From positions 1-32,464 of the forward strand of contig JACMNE010000028.1 in assembly GCA_014378715.1 (NCBI GenBank): a DNA stretch of 32,464 bases. Reading direction: 5' to 3'. The position numbers and the translations under genes were made by a program. This DNA is from Microbacteriaceae bacterium (GTDB lineage: Bacteria > Actinomycetota > Actinomycetes > Actinomycetales > Microbacteriaceae). This document shows positions 8,715 to 17,146 of this stretch, in pieces. The notes under the pieces were generated by a model. That model was not told the DNA's origin. It saw nothing but the letters and a program-made list of their open reading frames with translations, and did not search any database. Every line of letters begins with the position of its first letter. Within the stretch, counting starts at the first letter, position 1.

Positions 8715-9602
8715 ATGCCGTCACTGCTCCGCAAGGTCAAGTCGAAGCTGTCGATCCACGCCCACCGGCGGGTGAGCGCGCTCCTCGAGGGTGAGTACAG
8801 CTCGCTGCTTCACGGACGCAGCGTCGAGTTCGACGACCTCAGGCACTATGTGCCCGGCGACGAGCTCACTGACATCGACTGGAAGGCGACGGCCCGGATG
8901 GGCACGCCGATGACCCGCCGATACGTCGCCACCCGCAAGCACACGATCATGTTCGTCGCCGATACCGGCCGCGACATGGCGGCGATCTCCGCCGCAGGCG
9001 AGACCAAGGCCGACATCGCGGTGCTCGCCGCCGGGGTGCTCGGCTACCTCGCCACCCGGCACGGCGACCTCGTGGGGCTCATCGCCGGCGACTCGGGCCA
9101 CACCGGGTTCCGCCGCGCCGCCTCCACCGACGGGCACCTCGAGGGCGTGCTGCAGTTCATCCACGCAGCCACGACCCTCGACTCCCGGCCGAGCGACCTC
9201 ACCACCCAGCTGTCCTACCTTGCCAGGCGGTTCCGACGGCGGATGATTGTCGTGGTCGTCTCCGACGACCGGCGTCTCGGCGACACCGAGACCGCCCTGC
9301 TGCAGCGCCTCGCCGTGCAGCACGAGATCCTCTGGATCACGATTTGCGACGCCGACCCCACCTCGGGCGAGCTCGCCTCGGCCACCGTCTTCGAGGTCGC
9401 CGACGGCGCGCGGCTGCCCGCCTTCCTGCGCTCGAGCCACGGCCTCGCCCACGAGTACGCGGAGCGCGTCGCCGCCGACGCGCGGGCCATCGGCGACCTC
9501 TTCGACCGGCTCGGCATCACCACCACCCGCATCGAACGGGAAGCGGATGTTGTGCCCGCCGTCCTCCGACTCCTCGTGGAGCACCGTCGTGCCCGGCGGT
9601 AA
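8715..9602 (+). CDS. DUF58-domain protein (MoxR partner)
   Basis: A 295-residue protein with the DUF58 signature at residues 34-60 (GRSVEFDDLRHYVPGDE then DIDWKATAR). DUF58 proteins carry a vWA-like fold and are almost always encoded next to a MoxR ATPase; their biochemical role is unsettled. It has no obvious membrane helix, so it probably acts in the cytoplasm or on the membrane face. It starts 7 nt after the MoxR stop and its 3' end overlaps the next gene by 14 nt, so all three are translated from one message. Confidence 0.88.
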   Translation: MPSLLRKVKSKLSIHAHRRVSALLEGEYSSLLHGRSVEFDDLRHYVPGDELTDIDWKATARMGTPMTRRYVATRKHTIMFVADTGRDMAAISAAGETKADIAVLAAGVLGYLATRHGDLVGLIAGDSGHTGFRRAASTDGHLEGVLQFIHAATTLDSRPSDLTTQLSYLARRFRRRMIVVVVSDDRRLGDTETALLQRLAVQHEILWITICDADPTSGELASATVFEVADGARLPAFLRSSHGLAHEYAERVAADARAIGDLFDRLGITTTRIEREADVVPAVLRLLVEHRRARR

Positions 9603-10068
9603 CGGCTTCTTCCCGCCCGTGACCTATCCGTTCGGGTGGACGGCGCTGGCCGTGCTCCTCGTCGTCGCCGTGGCGGCGTTCTACGTGGCCATCTGGTGCT
9701 TCACCCGCGCCCGCGACACCCCGCCGCAGACCGCCACCGATCTCGGCTGGCTCACCGGGGAGCGCCAGGAGGCTCTCCGCACCAAGTACACGACCCAGAT
9801 CGAGGCGATCGAGTCCGCCCACCGCGACGGCTCCCTCACCGCCCGCGCCGCCCACCAGCAGCTCAGCCTGCTGCTGCGGTTCTTCGCCTTCGAGTCGACC
9901 GGGGTGCGCGCGCCCAGCATGACCCTCTCCGACCTGCGCGAGCGCCGTCAGCTGCCGCTCGCCTCGGCTGTCGAGAAGCTCTACCCCGGCGCGTTCGACG
10001 CCGTCGAACACGGCAGCGTGCCGGAGGCGGCCGACACGGCCAGACGGGTGGTGTCCTCGTGGGACTGA
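9589..10068 (+). CDS. Small single-pass membrane protein of the MoxR/vWA cassette
   Basis: A 159-residue protein with one N-terminal transmembrane helix (about residues 17-38) and a charged, helical cytoplasmic part. The GTG at 9589 is chosen because GTGGAG (9576-9581) lies 7 nt upstream; the frame itself is open further into the DUF58 gene. It overlaps DUF58 by 14 nt and the next vWA gene by 10 nt. Its size, topology and position between DUF58 and the first vWA gene match the DUF4381 slot in proteobacterial Bat-like operons. That match rests on position and shape, not on a recognised motif. The call that it is a real gene is firm; function is unknown. Confidence 0.8.
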   Translation: MPGGNGFFPPVTYPFGWTALAVLLVVAVAAFYVAIWCFTRARDTPPQTATDLGWLTGERQEALRTKYTTQIEAIESAHRDGSLTARAAHQQLSLLLRFFAFESTGVRAPSMTLSDLRERRQLPLASAVEKLYPGAFDAVEHGSVPEAADTARRVVSSWD

Positions 10069-11042
10069 TCCTGCCCTGGCTGCTCGCCGCCCTTCTCATC
10101 ATCGCGGCCCTCGCCGTGCTCGCAGTGGTCCTCACCAGGCGCCGGCGAGCGGATGTCCGCACCGGCACCCCCCTCGCGCACACCGATCGCCTCACCACCC
10201 TTCCCGGGTACCATCGGGCGCTTCTGCGTTACCGGGCTCTGCTCGCCGCCCTCGTCGTCGCCGGCCTCGTGCTGTTCTCCTCGGCCGCCGTGCTCGCGGC
10301 GCGGCCCTCCGCCACGATCGCCACCTACCCGCAGACCGCGAACCGCGACATCGTGCTCTGCCTCGACGTGTCGGGGTCGATGATCGACTACGACGTGGCC
10401 ATCACCCGCGCCTTCGGTGCCCTCGCGGAGGAGTTCGACGGGGAGCGGGTGAGCCTGGTGGTGTTCAACGCGTCGGCGGTCACCTATTTTCCGCTCACCA
10501 GCGACTACGCCTACATCCGCTCTCAACTGGAGAGGATCGCGACCCAGTTCGAGTCCCCGGACGGCGCCTACTTCGACGGCACGTTCTTCGGCGAAGGGTC
10601 GTCCTTGATCGGCGACGGACTCGCCGCATGCACCCTGCGATTCGACACCCCCGACCAGGCGCGGTCGAGGTCGATCATCCTGGCCACCGACAACCTCGAG
10701 GTGGGCAGGTCGATCTTCACCCTTCCGGATGCCGGAGCTCTCGCCGCCGACCATGACATCCGCGTGTACGGGATCAACCCGGGCGACACCACGTCCCGTG
10801 ATTACCTCGCGCAGTACGCGGAGGAGTTCCGGCAGGTCACCACGCGCACCGGCGGCGACTACTACGCCCTCGACGACGCCGGGGCGATCCCCGCGATCGT
10901 CGACCGGATCGGATCGCAGCAGGCCACCGTCATGCGGGGAGCCCCGCAGCTTGTCGCCGCGGACACCCCGGTGCTGCCCGCGGTGCTCGCCCTGCTGTCG
11001 CTGGCCAGCATCATCGGCATCGCGGGGAGGCTGCGCCGATGA
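10059..11042 (+). CDS. Membrane-anchored vWA-domain protein (BatA/BatB-like), first copy
   Basis: A 327-residue protein with hydrophobic helices near residues 5-26 and 59-80, a von Willebrand factor A domain, and a C-terminal helix (VLPAVLALLSLASIIGIAG). The metal-ion-dependent adhesion site is intact: D103-V-S-G-S107 and the later Asp211 in ATDNLE; the middle Thr motif reads GSSLIGDGL, with Ser in place of the usual Thr. This layout (TM-TM-vWA-TM) is that of BatA/BatB proteins, which expose the vWA domain outside the membrane. GTG start at 10059 overlaps the preceding gene by 10 nt; the stop overlaps the next ATG in ATGA. Confidence 0.88.
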   Translation: MGLILPWLLAALLIIAALAVLAVVLTRRRRADVRTGTPLAHTDRLTTLPGYHRALLRYRALLAALVVAGLVLFSSAAVLAARPSATIATYPQTANRDIVLCLDVSGSMIDYDVAITRAFGALAEEFDGERVSLVVFNASAVTYFPLTSDYAYIRSQLERIATQFESPDGAYFDGTFFGEGSSLIGDGLAACTLRFDTPDQARSRSIILATDNLEVGRSIFTLPDAGALAADHDIRVYGINPGDTTSRDYLAQYAEEFRQVTTRTGGDYYALDDAGAIPAIVDRIGSQQATVMRGAPQLVAADTPVLPAVLALLSLASIIGIAGRLRR

Positions 11043-12067
11043 CCGGGCAGGTGGGCATGCTCCGACTCGACCCGGTGCTGCCGGTCGGGCTGCTCGCCGT
11101 CGTGGCCGTGCTGCTCGTCGGCTTCTCTCTCTGGAGGCTCGCGCGTCGACCCGGCACGCGCGTCGCCTGGGCTCTGCGCGTGGTCATGGTGATACTCCTG
11201 CTGGTCATTTCGCTGCGTCCGGTGGTGCCCGGCCAGACAGCGGGTCCCGTGGCGACAGGCGGGCTCGAGGTCTACTTCGTCGTCGACACCACGAGCAGCA
11301 TGGCGGCCGAGGACGGCGAGGGACCGGAGGTGCGCCTCGACTCCGCCATCGCCGACATCGAGGCGATCGCCGCGGCTCTGCCCGGTGCCCAGTACTCGCT
11401 GACGACGTTCGATGCCACAACGCTGCAGCGGGTGCCGCTCACCTCCGACGTTCAGGCCCTCGTCTCCGCGGCATCCGTCCTCACCACTGAGGTCACCTAC
11501 TACTCGCGCGGTAGCAGCATCAGCGAGCCCGTCGCCGCGCTCACCACCCTGCTCGGCGACGCGCAGTCGGCGCACCCCGACCGCAGGCGCGTACTGTTCT
11601 ACCTCGGCGACGGGGAGCAGACCAGGGCCGACGACCCTGCTTCCTTCGCCCCGCTCACTCCCTACATCGGCGGCGGCGGGGTGCTGGGCTACGGCACGGA
11701 AGAGGGTGGGCGGATGCTCGTCTTCGACGGCTTCTCGGCCGACGACGACCCGGCAGCCCCGCAGTACATCCGGGACCCGGCGACCGGCACCGACGCGGTC
11801 TCCCGTATCGACGAGACCGCCCTGCAGACCATCGCCACCCAGCTGCAGGTCGGCTACCACCACCGGGGTGCTCAAGCGGATGACGGCATCGAGACCGTTG
11901 TCTCGAGGATCGACGTCGGCGAGACGGAGATCACCGCGGGGAGCGCGACGGGTCCGGTGGAGTTCTACTGGATCTTCGCCATCCCGCTCGCCCTCCCCGC
12001 CCTCCTCGAGACCATCGGTGCGGCGATCGCCGCCGCCGCGGCCAGGCCACGACGGAAACGCCCATGA
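11039..12067 (+). CDS. Membrane-anchored vWA-domain protein, second copy
   Basis: A 342-residue vWA protein with N-terminal helices near residues 13-33 and 43-60 and a C-terminal helix (YWIFAIPLALPALLETIG) ending in a basic tail. Its MIDAS motif is D83-T-T-S-S87 (DxTxS form) with Asp191 in YLGDGEQ, so metal binding is plausible. It resembles the first copy in layout but not closely in sequence, suggesting two specialised partners and not a recent duplication. The ATG overlaps the stop of the first vWA gene, and its own stop overlaps the start of the TPR-like gene (ATGA), so stoichiometric translation is likely. Confidence 0.87.
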   Translation: MTGQVGMLRLDPVLPVGLLAVVAVLLVGFSLWRLARRPGTRVAWALRVVMVILLLVISLRPVVPGQTAGPVATGGLEVYFVVDTTSSMAAEDGEGPEVRLDSAIADIEAIAAALPGAQYSLTTFDATTLQRVPLTSDVQALVSAASVLTTEVTYYSRGSSISEPVAALTTLLGDAQSAHPDRRRVLFYLGDGEQTRADDPASFAPLTPYIGGGGVLGYGTEEGGRMLVFDGFSADDDPAAPQYIRDPATGTDAVSRIDETALQTIATQLQVGYHHRGAQADDGIETVVSRIDVGETEITAGSATGPVEFYWIFAIPLALPALLETIGAAIAAAAARPRRKRP

Positions 12068-12831
12068 CCTCGACTCTCGAGACACCACCGGTCGCCGAAC
12101 GGCCCCGCCGCTCGGACGCCGCCCGCCGCCGGCTGCGGCGCATCCTCCTGCTCGCATCGATCCCCGTCGTGGTTGCGGCGCTGCTGCTGGCCGGCAAGCT
12201 CGCGAGCCTCTCGGTCGTCGCCGACGCCGCGATCGCGGAGTACGACAGGGGCATGCTGTCCGAGAGCATCGACGGCTTCGACTCCCTGCTCGCGTGGAAC
12301 CCGTTCGACCCCTGGATCGCCCACTTCGACACGGGGACCGCTCTCGCCGCGAACGGCGACCTCAATCCGGCGATCGTCGACCTGGAAAAGGCCTTCGACC
12401 TCGCCCCGGGTGCGAAGAAGTGCGACGTGGCGGTGAACCTCTCGCTCAGCTGGGAGACCCTCGGCGACTCGTACATGCAGCAGGGGCTGTACTCAGGGGC
12501 AGCCCGCCTCTACGAGACGGCGAAGGCCGCCATTGCCGCTGCCGGGGAGGGCTGCACCCCGCCCAACGCCCCGTTCAACGCAGAGGAGGACCGCGCTCCC
12601 GGCGACGAGCTGTCCGACGCGTCCGACCGGCTGGACCAGAAACTCGACACCGCTGACCAGTTGCAGAACCAGGCGGATGCCGCCGCGCCGCCCCCGGGAG
12701 CGCAGGACACCCAGGACCAGCTCGACCGCCTCGGTCAGCAGAACGACGACGCAGCGGGGGAGAAGGCCGACCAGGACGCCCTCCGGCGGGGCGAGCTCGG
12801 GTCAGGCGGCTTCTCCGACAAGCCGTGGTAG
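12064..12831 (+). CDS. Membrane-anchored TPR-like protein closing the MoxR/vWA cassette
   Basis: A 255-residue protein with a basic N-terminus, one transmembrane helix (about residues 27-45), a helical-repeat region resembling tetratricopeptide repeats (about 50-155, with YDRGMLSESIDGFDSLLAWNP and GDLNPAIVDLEKAFDLAP as successive helices) and a Gln/Asp/Ala-rich C-terminus likely to be disordered or coiled. In Bat operons the TPR component is BatC or is fused to BatB; this separate gene sits in the equivalent place. The ATG overlaps the preceding stop (ATGA). After its TAG there is a 93-nt gap with the nusA promoter region, so the operon probably ends here. No BatD-like protein follows. Confidence 0.82.
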   Translation: MTSTLETPPVAERPRRSDAARRRLRRILLLASIPVVVAALLLAGKLASLSVVADAAIAEYDRGMLSESIDGFDSLLAWNPFDPWIAHFDTGTALAANGDLNPAIVDLEKAFDLAPGAKKCDVAVNLSLSWETLGDSYMQQGLYSGAARLYETAKAAIAAAGEGCTPPNAPFNAEEDRAPGDELSDASDRLDQKLDTADQLQNQADAAAPPPGAQDTQDQLDRLGQQNDDAAGEKADQDALRRGELGSGGFSDKPW

Positions 12832-12851
12832 CCGCGGCCGGTCCCGCACAC

Positions 12852-12860
12852 TGGTAACTT
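12852..12860 (+). promoter_or_regulatory. Extended -10 promoter element upstream of nusA
   Basis: TGGTAACTT is an extended -10 (TGN then TAACTT) in the 93-nt gap before nusA. It would place the transcript start near 12867 and give a leader of about 58 nt. No good -35 is seen, as is usual for extended -10 promoters. A GTGGAGG ribosome site at 12911-12917 serves the nusA GTG. Confidence 0.5.
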
Positions 12861-12924
12861 AGGAGACGACTTGACCGGCGAACGACTGGCCGGGAGTAAC
12901 TCATCTGAATAGTGGAGGCCCTCA

Positions 12925-13914
12925 GTGGACATCGATCTGGGCGTGCTGCGGCTCCTCGAACGCGAACGTGAAATTCCCTTCGAGGAGTTGGTGGCGATCA
13001 TCGAGCAGGCGATCCTGACCGCCTACCTGAAGCACACCGACACCGAGGAAGCCGAGGGGCAGATCCCCGCGCGAGTCGTCCTCGACCGCAAGACCGGGCA
13101 CGTCTCGGTGTACGTCGCCGAGTACGACGACGAGGGACTGGTGGTCGGCGAGGCCGTCGACAGCCCCAGCGACTTCGGCCGCATCGCCGCATTCGCCGCC
13201 AAGCAGGTCATCAACCAGCGCCTGCGCGATATCGGCGACGACAAGGTCCTCGGCGAATTCAAGGGCCGCGAGGGCGACATCATCGCTGGTGTCATCCAGC
13301 AGGGACCCAACCCGCGGATGATCCACGTCGACCTCGGGACGGTCGAGGCCATCCTGCCCCCCGAGGAGCAGGTCCCGGGTGAGGACTACGCCCACGGATC
13401 CCGAATCCGCGTCTACGTCACGAGCGTGAGCCGCGGACTCAAGGGCCCGCAGATCACCGTCTCGCGCACCCACCCCTCGCTCGTCCGCAAGCTCTTCGCG
13501 CTTGAGGTGCCGGAGATCGCCAGCGGGGTCGTCGAGATCGTGTCGCTCGCCCGCGAGGCCGGCCACCGCACGAAGATCGCCGTCAAGGCCAACGAGCCAG
13601 GCATCAACGCCAAGGGCGCCTGCATCGGCGAGATGGGCCAGCGCGTGCGCGCGGTCACCGCGGAGCTCAACAACGAGAAGATCGACATCGTCGACTACAA
13701 CGCCAACCTGGCGACCTTCGTCGCGAACGCCCTGTCTCCGGCGAAGGTCACGAGCGCCTTCATCATCGACGCCTCCACGAAGGCCGTCAGGGCTCTCGTC
13801 CCCGACTACCAGCTGTCCCTGGCGATCGGCAAGGAGGGCCAGAATGCCCGCCTCGCCGCGAAGCTGACCGGTGCCCGCATCGACATCCAGCCGGACAGCA
13901 TCCTCGAGTCCTGA
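12925..13914 (+). CDS. nusA: Transcription termination/antitermination factor NusA
   Basis: A 329-residue NusA, which binds RNA polymerase and controls pausing, termination and antitermination. Domains in order: N-terminal RNA-polymerase-binding domain (1-105), S1 domain (about 108-180, from [14 protein letters not shown] to TVSRTHP), KH1 ([14 protein letters not shown]...[11 protein letters not shown]) and KH2 ([20 protein letters not shown]). It lacks the acidic C-terminal repeats of E. coli NusA, which is normal for actinobacteria. GTG start with GTGGAGG upstream. Most bacteria have rimP directly before nusA; here the previous gene is the TPR-like protein. The stop codon lies inside a perfect 9-bp hairpin stem. 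Confidence 0.95.
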   Translation: MDIDLGVLRLLEREREIPFEELVAIIEQAILTAYLKHTDTEEAEGQIPARVVLDRKTGHVSVYVAEYDDEGLVVGEAVDSPSDFGRIAAFAAKQVINQRLRDIGDDKVLGEFKGREGDIIAGVIQQGPNPRMIHVDLGTVEAILPPEEQVPGEDYAHGSRIRVYVTSVSRGLKGPQITVSRTHPSLVRKLFALEVPEIASGVVEIVSLAREAGHRTKIAVKANEPGINAKGACIGEMGQRVRAVTAELNNEKIDIVDYNANLATFVANALSPAKVTSAFIIDASTKAVRALVPDYQLSLAIGKEGQNARLAAKLTGARIDIQPDSILES

Positions 13915-13934
13915 ACGGCGCTCCGGCGCCGTTC
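13913..13934 (+). terminator. Perfect 9-bp hairpin at the end of nusA
   Basis: GAACGGCGC (13913-13921), loop TCCG, and GCGCCGTTC (13926-13934) form a perfect stem that swallows the last two bases of the nusA TGA. It is followed by GGAATAAAT, A/T-rich but not a T run. It may act as a partial or NusA-dependent terminator or as an RNA-processing site between nusA and ylxR. The structure is directly seen; the role is inferred. Confidence 0.55.
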
Positions 13935-13962
13935 GGAATAAATCAATCGGGTCAGGTGTAAT

Positions 13963-14286
13963 ATGAACAACGTAAGAACCTGTCTCGGCTGTCGTCAGCG
14001 GGCCCACAAATCCTCCCTTCTGAGGTTCGTGGTGTCCGACGGCGAACTCGTCGCGGATCACTCCGCGGTGAAACCCGGCCGAGGCGCCTGGGTGCATCCC
14101 ACCGTCGAATGCGTCGACACGGCACTCTCACGCAAGGCCTTCGGCCGGGCACTGAGAAACCCGAAGCTCGCTGTCGACGGCGGTGCACTCCGCCAGGAAC
14201 TCACACACCACACCGAACCGGGGTCCACAGGATCCCCCAGAGAACAGGCTGATCGGCCCAGTGAACAACTAATGAGCAACGACTAA
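13963..14286 (+). CDS. YlxR-family (DUF448) RNA-binding protein
   Basis: A 107-residue member of the YlxR family, small RNA-binding proteins nearly always encoded between nusA and infB; the Bacillus/clostridial members bind the RNase P RNA and have been renamed RnpM. Family features seen are the N-terminal RTCLGCRQR motif, LLRFV, and the GRGAWVHP signature near residue 45. The last 30 or so residues are a polar tail beyond the family fold. ATG at 13963 with AGGTG four nt upstream. The -10-like TAATAT (13959-13964) overlaps the start but has no start codon at the leaderless distance, so I do not call a promoter. Confidence 0.9.
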   Translation: MNNVRTCLGCRQRAHKSSLLRFVVSDGELVADHSAVKPGRGAWVHPTVECVDTALSRKAFGRALRNPKLAVDGGALRQELTHHTEPGSTGSPREQADRPSEQLMSND

Positions 14287-14327
14287 TGAGTGGCTCGAAA
14301 TGAGTCCCGTACTCGAATAACGGCTTC

Positions 14328-14358
14328 CTCCTGTTCGGGAGTAGGCCCCAGACAGGAG
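14328..14358 (+). promoter_or_regulatory. Hairpin sequestering the infB ribosome-binding site
   Basis: CTCCTGT (14328-14334) is the exact reverse complement of ACAGGAG (14352-14358), the infB Shine-Dalgarno sequence. The stem continues inward through a G-U pair (14335/14351), one mismatch, and three G-C pairs (14337-14339 with 14347-14349), closing a 7-nt loop. The GTG start follows four nt later at 14363. In this fold the ribosome site is paired, so infB translation could be switched by unfolding. Structure seen; regulation inferred. Confidence 0.6.
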
Positions 14359-14362
14359 AATT

Positions 14363-17137
14363 GTGGCAAAACCACGCGTGCACGAGATCGCCAGCGAACT
14401 CGGCATAGACAGCAAGAAGGCCCTGGAGAAACTCAAGGAGATGGGTGAGTTCGTCAAGGGACCCTCATCCAGCATCGAACCCCCCGTCGCGCGCAAGCTG
14501 AGGGCAGCCCTGGCCGCTGACGGGATCACGGCACCGGTCAAGGCCGCGCCGACACCCGCAGGCACGACGGCATCCGCTCCGGCTCCCGCCGCGCCCCGCG
14601 CCCCTGCCCCGGCTCCCGCCGCGGCAGCAGCCCCGTCCCCGTCCGTCGTCGCGGCCCCGGCTCCTCCGGCGCCGGCCGCTCCCGCGGCAGCCGCCGCAGC
14701 ACCGTCGCCCACGGCATCCGCTGCGACACCGGCAGCTCCTGCGGCACCCGCAGCCGCAATCCCCGCCCCGGCCCCCGCTCCCGCGGCGACCCCCGGTGAC
14801 GCCGGATCGAGCATCCCGCGCCCCGGTGCGCCGCGACCGGGCAACAACCCGTTCGCGAGTGCCCAGGGTATGCAGCGTCCAGGCGCCCCGCGCCCCGGCA
14901 ACAACCCCTACGCGAGTGCCCAGGGAATGCAGGCCCGTCCGGCCGTCAGCCCCAGCGGCATCCCGCGTCCCTCGGCTCCCCGCCCGGGAGCACCCCGTCC
15001 GGGTGGACCCGGCCAGGGTGCCCGTCCGGGTGGCTTCGGCCAGCGTCCGGCTGCGGCCGGTGGCTTCCAGCGCCCCGGTGGCGCTGGTGGCGCACGTCCG
15101 GCAGGTGGCGGTTTCGCCCGTCCAGCTGGCGGTGCTCCCGGCACCGGCTTCACCGCACCCCGCCCCGGTGGCGGCGGCGGTCGTGGCCGAGGACCCGGTG
15201 GAGGAACCGCCGGTGCGTTCGGTCGTGGCGGCGGTAAAAGCAAGGCCCGCAAGTCGAAGCGCACGAAGAGAGCAGAATTCGAGCTCAGGGAAGCCCCGTC
15301 GCTCGGCGGTGTGAGCGTTCCCCGTGGCGACGGCACGACCGTGGTGCGCCTGCGCCGTGGCGCGTCGATCACCGACTTCGCCGACAAGATCGACACCAGC
15401 CCCGGCAACCTCGTCACCGTGCTGTTCCACCTGGGACAGATGGCGACGGCGACGGAGTCCCTCGACGAGGCGACCTTCGACATCCTGGGCAGCGAGCTGG
15501 GCTTCAAGATCCAGATGGTCTCCCCGGAGGATGAGGACCGCGAGCTGCTTCTCGGCTTCGACCTCGACCTCGACCAGGAGCTGGCCGACGAGGACGACGA
15601 CGATCTCGAGATTCGTCCGCCCGTCGTGACCGTCATGGGTCACGTCGACCACGGTAAGACGAAGCTCCTCGACTCCATCCGTAACGCGAACGTCGTTGCG
15701 GGCGAGGCGGGCGGGATCACGCAGCACATCGGTGCGTACCAGATCATCGCCGAGCATGAGGGCATCGAACGCGCCATCACCTTCATCGACACCCCTGGCC
15801 ACGAGGCGTTCACTGCCATGCGCGCACGTGGTGCCCAGGTCACCGACATCGCGATCCTCGTGGTCGCAGCGGATGACGGCATCATGCCGCAGACGGTCGA
15901 GGCGCTCAACCACGCCCAGGCAGCGAACGTGCCGATCGTCGTCGCGGTGAACAAGGTCGACAAGCCGGGCGCCAACCCGGCCAAGGTGCGCCAGCAGCTC
16001 ACCGAGTTCGGACTCGTCGCCGAGGAGTACGGAGGCGACACGATGTTCATCGACGTGTCGGCCCTCACCGGCCTCGGCGTCAAGAGCCTGCTCGACGCCG
16101 TCCTGCTCACCGCAGACGCCGGACTCGACATGCGTGCGAACCCGAACAAGGACGCCCGCGGTGTCGCGATCGAGGCGAAGCTCGACAAGGGGCGCGGTGC
16201 TGTTGCGACCGTGCTCATCCAGTCGGGAACGCTCGAGGTCGGAGACCCGATCGTCGCCGGAACGGCCTACGGCCGCGTTCGTGCGATGTTCGACGAGAAC
16301 GGCGACAGCGTCGAGTTCGCGACACCGGCCCGTCCGGTCGCCGTGCTCGGACTGACCTCCGTTCCCCGCGCAGGCGACACGTTCATCGTCACCGACGATG
16401 ACCGCACAGCCCGCCAGATCGCCGAGAAGCGCGAAGCCGTGGAGCGCAACGCTCTCCTGGCCCGCAGCAGGAAGCGCATCAGCCTCGAGGACTTCACCAA
16501 GGCCCTCGAAGACGGCAAGGTCGACTCGCTCAACCTCATCATCAAGGGCGACGTGTCCGGTGCGGTCGAGGCGCTCGAGGAGTCGCTGCTCAAGATCGAC
16601 GTGGACGACAGTGTGCAGCTGCGCATCATCCACCGCGGTGTTGGCGCGGTCACCGAGAGCGACGTGAACCTCGCGACGGTCGACAACGCGATCATCATCG
16701 GGTTCAACGTCCGTCCTGATACGAAGGCCCGCGAGCGTGCCGCCCGCGAGGGTGTCGACGTGCGGTTCTACTCGGTCATCTACGCGGCGCTCGAGGACAT
16801 CGAGAACTCCCTCAAGGGAATGCTCAAGCCCGAGTTCGAAGAGGTCCAGTCCGGCGTCGCCGAGATCCGCGAGGTGTTCCGCTCCTCCAAGTTCGGCAAC
16901 GTCGCTGGTGTCATCGTCCGCTCCGGGACGATCACGCGAAACGCCAAGGCGCGGGTCATCCGCGACGGTGTTGTGGTCGGAGACAACCTCGCCATCGAAT
17001 CGCTCCGCCGGTTCAAGGACGACGTCACCGAGGTGCGCACGGACTTCGAGGCCGGCATCGGCCTCGGCAAGTTCAACGACATCCAGATCGGTGACGAGAT
17101 CGAGACGATCGAATTGAAGGAAAAGCCCCGCGACTAA
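14363..17137 (+). CDS. infB: Translation initiation factor IF-2
   Basis: A 924-residue IF-2, the GTPase that places initiator tRNA on the 30S subunit. Order: N-terminal IF2_N domain (1-50); an Ala/Pro linker (60-150); a Pro/Gly/Arg-rich segment (150-290) that includes a tandem 19-residue repeat and an RGG-like stretch; a basic patch [13 protein letters not shown]; a second IF2_N-like domain (about 315-370); then the G domain with GHVDHGKT (426-433), DTPGH (476-480), NKVD (530-533) and SALTG; and domains II-IV. GTG start with ACAGGAG upstream. The minus-strand open frame over the same DNA is a composition shadow. Part of nusA-ylxR-infB-rbfA. Confidence 0.97.
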   Translation: MAKPRVHEIASELGIDSKKALEKLKEMGEFVKGPSSSIEPPVARKLRAALAADGITAPVKAAPTPAGTTASAPAPAAPRAPAPAPAAAAAPSPSVVAAPAPPAPAAPAAAAAAPSPTASAATPAAPAAPAAAIPAPAPAPAATPGDAGSSIPRPGAPRPGNNPFASAQGMQRPGAPRPGNNPYASAQGMQARPAVSPSGIPRPSAPRPGAPRPGGPGQGARPGGFGQRPAAAGGFQRPGGAGGARPAGGGFARPAGGAPGTGFTAPRPGGGGGRGRGPGGGTAGAFGRGGGKSKARKSKRTKRAEFELREAPSLGGVSVPRGDGTTVVRLRRGASITDFADKIDTSPGNLVTVLFHLGQMATATESLDEATFDILGSELGFKIQMVSPEDEDRELLLGFDLDLDQELADEDDDDLEIRPPVVTVMGHVDHGKTKLLDSIRNANVVAGEAGGITQHIGAYQIIAEHEGIERAITFIDTPGHEAFTAMRARGAQVTDIAILVVAADDGIMPQTVEALNHAQAANVPIVVAVNKVDKPGANPAKVRQQLTEFGLVAEEYGGDTMFIDVSALTGLGVKSLLDAVLLTADAGLDMRANPNKDARGVAIEAKLDKGRGAVATVLIQSGTLEVGDPIVAGTAYGRVRAMFDENGDSVEFATPARPVAVLGLTSVPRAGDTFIVTDDDRTARQIAEKREAVERNALLARSRKRISLEDFTKALEDGKVDSLNLIIKGDVSGAVEALEESLLKIDVDDSVQLRIIHRGVGAVTESDVNLATVDNAIIIGFNVRPDTKARERAAREGVDVRFYSVIYAALEDIENSLKGMLKPEFEEVQSGVAEIREVFRSSKFGNVAGVIVRSGTITRNAKARVIRDGVVVGDNLAIESLRRFKDDVTEVRTDFEAGIGLGKFNDIQIGDEIETIELKEKPRD
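14819..14932 (+). repeat. Two tandem 57-bp repeats inside infB
   Basis: Units 14819-14875 and 14876-14932 encode [11 protein letters not shown](F/Y)ASAQGMQ, differing in protein only at one aromatic residue but at several synonymous bases. The synonymous drift shows the duplication is old and kept at protein level. They lie in the disordered linker of IF-2. Confidence 0.85.
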
Positions 17138-17146
17138 GCGGAGCAG

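Noticed and set aside
6893-8740. A 615-residue minus-strand open frame over proS and MoxR
   Set aside because: Both underlying plus-strand genes have clear catalytic motifs; the antisense protein is Arg/Val/Asp-biased with no recognisable domain.
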